A stretch of 7,087 nt of DNA from an uncultured Collinsella sp. Lineage in GTDB: Bacteria; Actinomycetota; Coriobacteriia; Coriobacteriales; Coriobacteriaceae. Below the pieces are notes generated by a model that was not told the origin of the DNA, made no database searches, and saw only the letters and a program-made list of their open reading frames with translations. Location of the stretch: the NCBI GenBank assembly GCA_958436995.1, contig CAUBMI010000079.1, positions 1 to 7,087 on the forward strand, in the 5' to 3' direction. Shown here piece after piece: positions 6,954-7,087 of this stretch (the stretch's first letter is position 1; the number at the start of each line of letters is the position of its first letter). Position numbers and translations under genes: made by a program.

Positions 6954-6983
6954 ATTGTAGCCCGTTCGCAGAAGATGCGACAA
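6954..6983 (-). promoter_or_regulatory. Candidate proximal promoter of the operon
   Basis: On the minus strand, TTGTCG (6978-6983, 4 of 6 matches to TTGACA) is separated by 18 bases from TACAAT (6954-6959, 5 of 6 matches to TATAAT). A start about 7 bases beyond the -10 box would give a leader of roughly 20 to 25 bases before acpS. The spacer holds a short inverted repeat (TCGCA at 6966-6970, TGCGA at 6976-6980). Assigned by consensus only. Confidence 0.5.
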
Positions 6984-6989
6984 ACGAGG

Positions 6990-7019
6990 GTTATAAAACA
7001 CAGCTACTATGTGAGACAA
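6990..7019 (-). promoter_or_regulatory. Candidate distal promoter of the operon
   Basis: On the minus strand, TTGTCT (7014-7019, 4 of 6 matches to TTGACA) is separated by 18 bases from TATAAC (6990-6995, 5 of 6 matches to TATAAT). It lies just downstream of the terminator at 7034-7069, where a new transcription unit should begin. A start here would give a leader of roughly 60 bases. Either or both of the two candidates may be real. Confidence 0.5.
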
Positions 7020-7033
7020 ATTGCCCGAGATAC

Positions 7034-7069
7034 AAAAAAGGGGGAGGCCGCGAGGCCTCCCCCTTCTTC
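7034..7069 (-). terminator. Strong intrinsic terminator of the upstream gene
   Basis: A perfect 10-bp G+C-rich stem (7040-7049 with 7054-7063) encloses a 4-base loop (7050-7053). On the minus strand it is followed by six T residues (7034-7039), the classic Rho-independent form. It should end a minus-strand transcript entering from beyond 7087. The remaining 7070-7087 is probably the 3' end or trailer of that gene; a minus-strand TGA at 7073-7075 could be its stop codon, but 18 bases cannot establish this. Confidence 0.9.
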
Positions 7070-7087
7070 AAGTCATCCGACGGCTCG

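Noticed and set aside
6999..7013. CACA/TGTG inverted repeat in the spacer of the distal promoter
   Set aside because: Four-base arms are expected by chance; no support as an operator.
7070..7087. 3' end of an upstream protein gene
   Set aside because: Eighteen bases are too few to fix a frame or product; noted only with the terminator.
1..7087. Defence system, mobile element, CRISPR array, tRNA or riboswitch
   Set aside because: Read on both strands: all long stretches are filled by six housekeeping genes; no repeats with spacers, terminal inverted repeats, transposase or integrase motifs, or tRNA-like cloverleaf sequence seen.

Overview
The window is one tightly packed, minus-strand housekeeping operon of six genes with an intrinsic terminator at each end. 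Transcription runs from about position 7000 down to about position 1. The fairly high G+C, strong GGAG-type ribosome binding sites and gene order point to an actinobacterium. The order acpS - nnr - alr - tsaE - tsaB - rimI - tsaD, seen in parts in Mycobacterium and Streptomyces, plus the fusion of the last three genes suggests Coriobacteriia (Collinsella or a relative). That placement is inference from memory of gene order; no database was searched.

Layout along the direction of transcription: a strong terminator of an upstream unit (7034-7069); a ~110-base promoter region with two candidate sigma-70-type promoters; acpS (holo-ACP synthase with an extra C-terminal tail); nnr (bifunctional NAD(P)HX epimerase/dehydratase); alr (alanine racemase); a family 4 [4Fe-4S] uracil-DNA glycosylase; tsaE (ATPase of the t6A machinery); and a 794-codon gene that fuses TsaB, RimI and TsaD in one reading frame. 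A hairpin at 2-38 closes the operon. No intergenic gap inside the operon exceeds 12 bases, and the last two genes overlap by 14. No stretch over 300 bases lacks a gene.

Functionally the operon mixes core tasks: activation of acyl carrier protein, repair of damaged NAD(P)H, D-alanine for peptidoglycan, removal of uracil from DNA, and threonylcarbamoylation of tRNA A37 (t6A). TsaB, TsaD and TsaE are all encoded here; only the TsaC/Sua5 enzyme that makes the threonylcarbamoyl-AMP substrate is absent from the window. All six genes look intact, with recognisable catalytic motifs. The most unusual item is the TsaB-RimI-TsaD fusion. I see no defence system, mobile element, CRISPR array, tRNA or rRNA.
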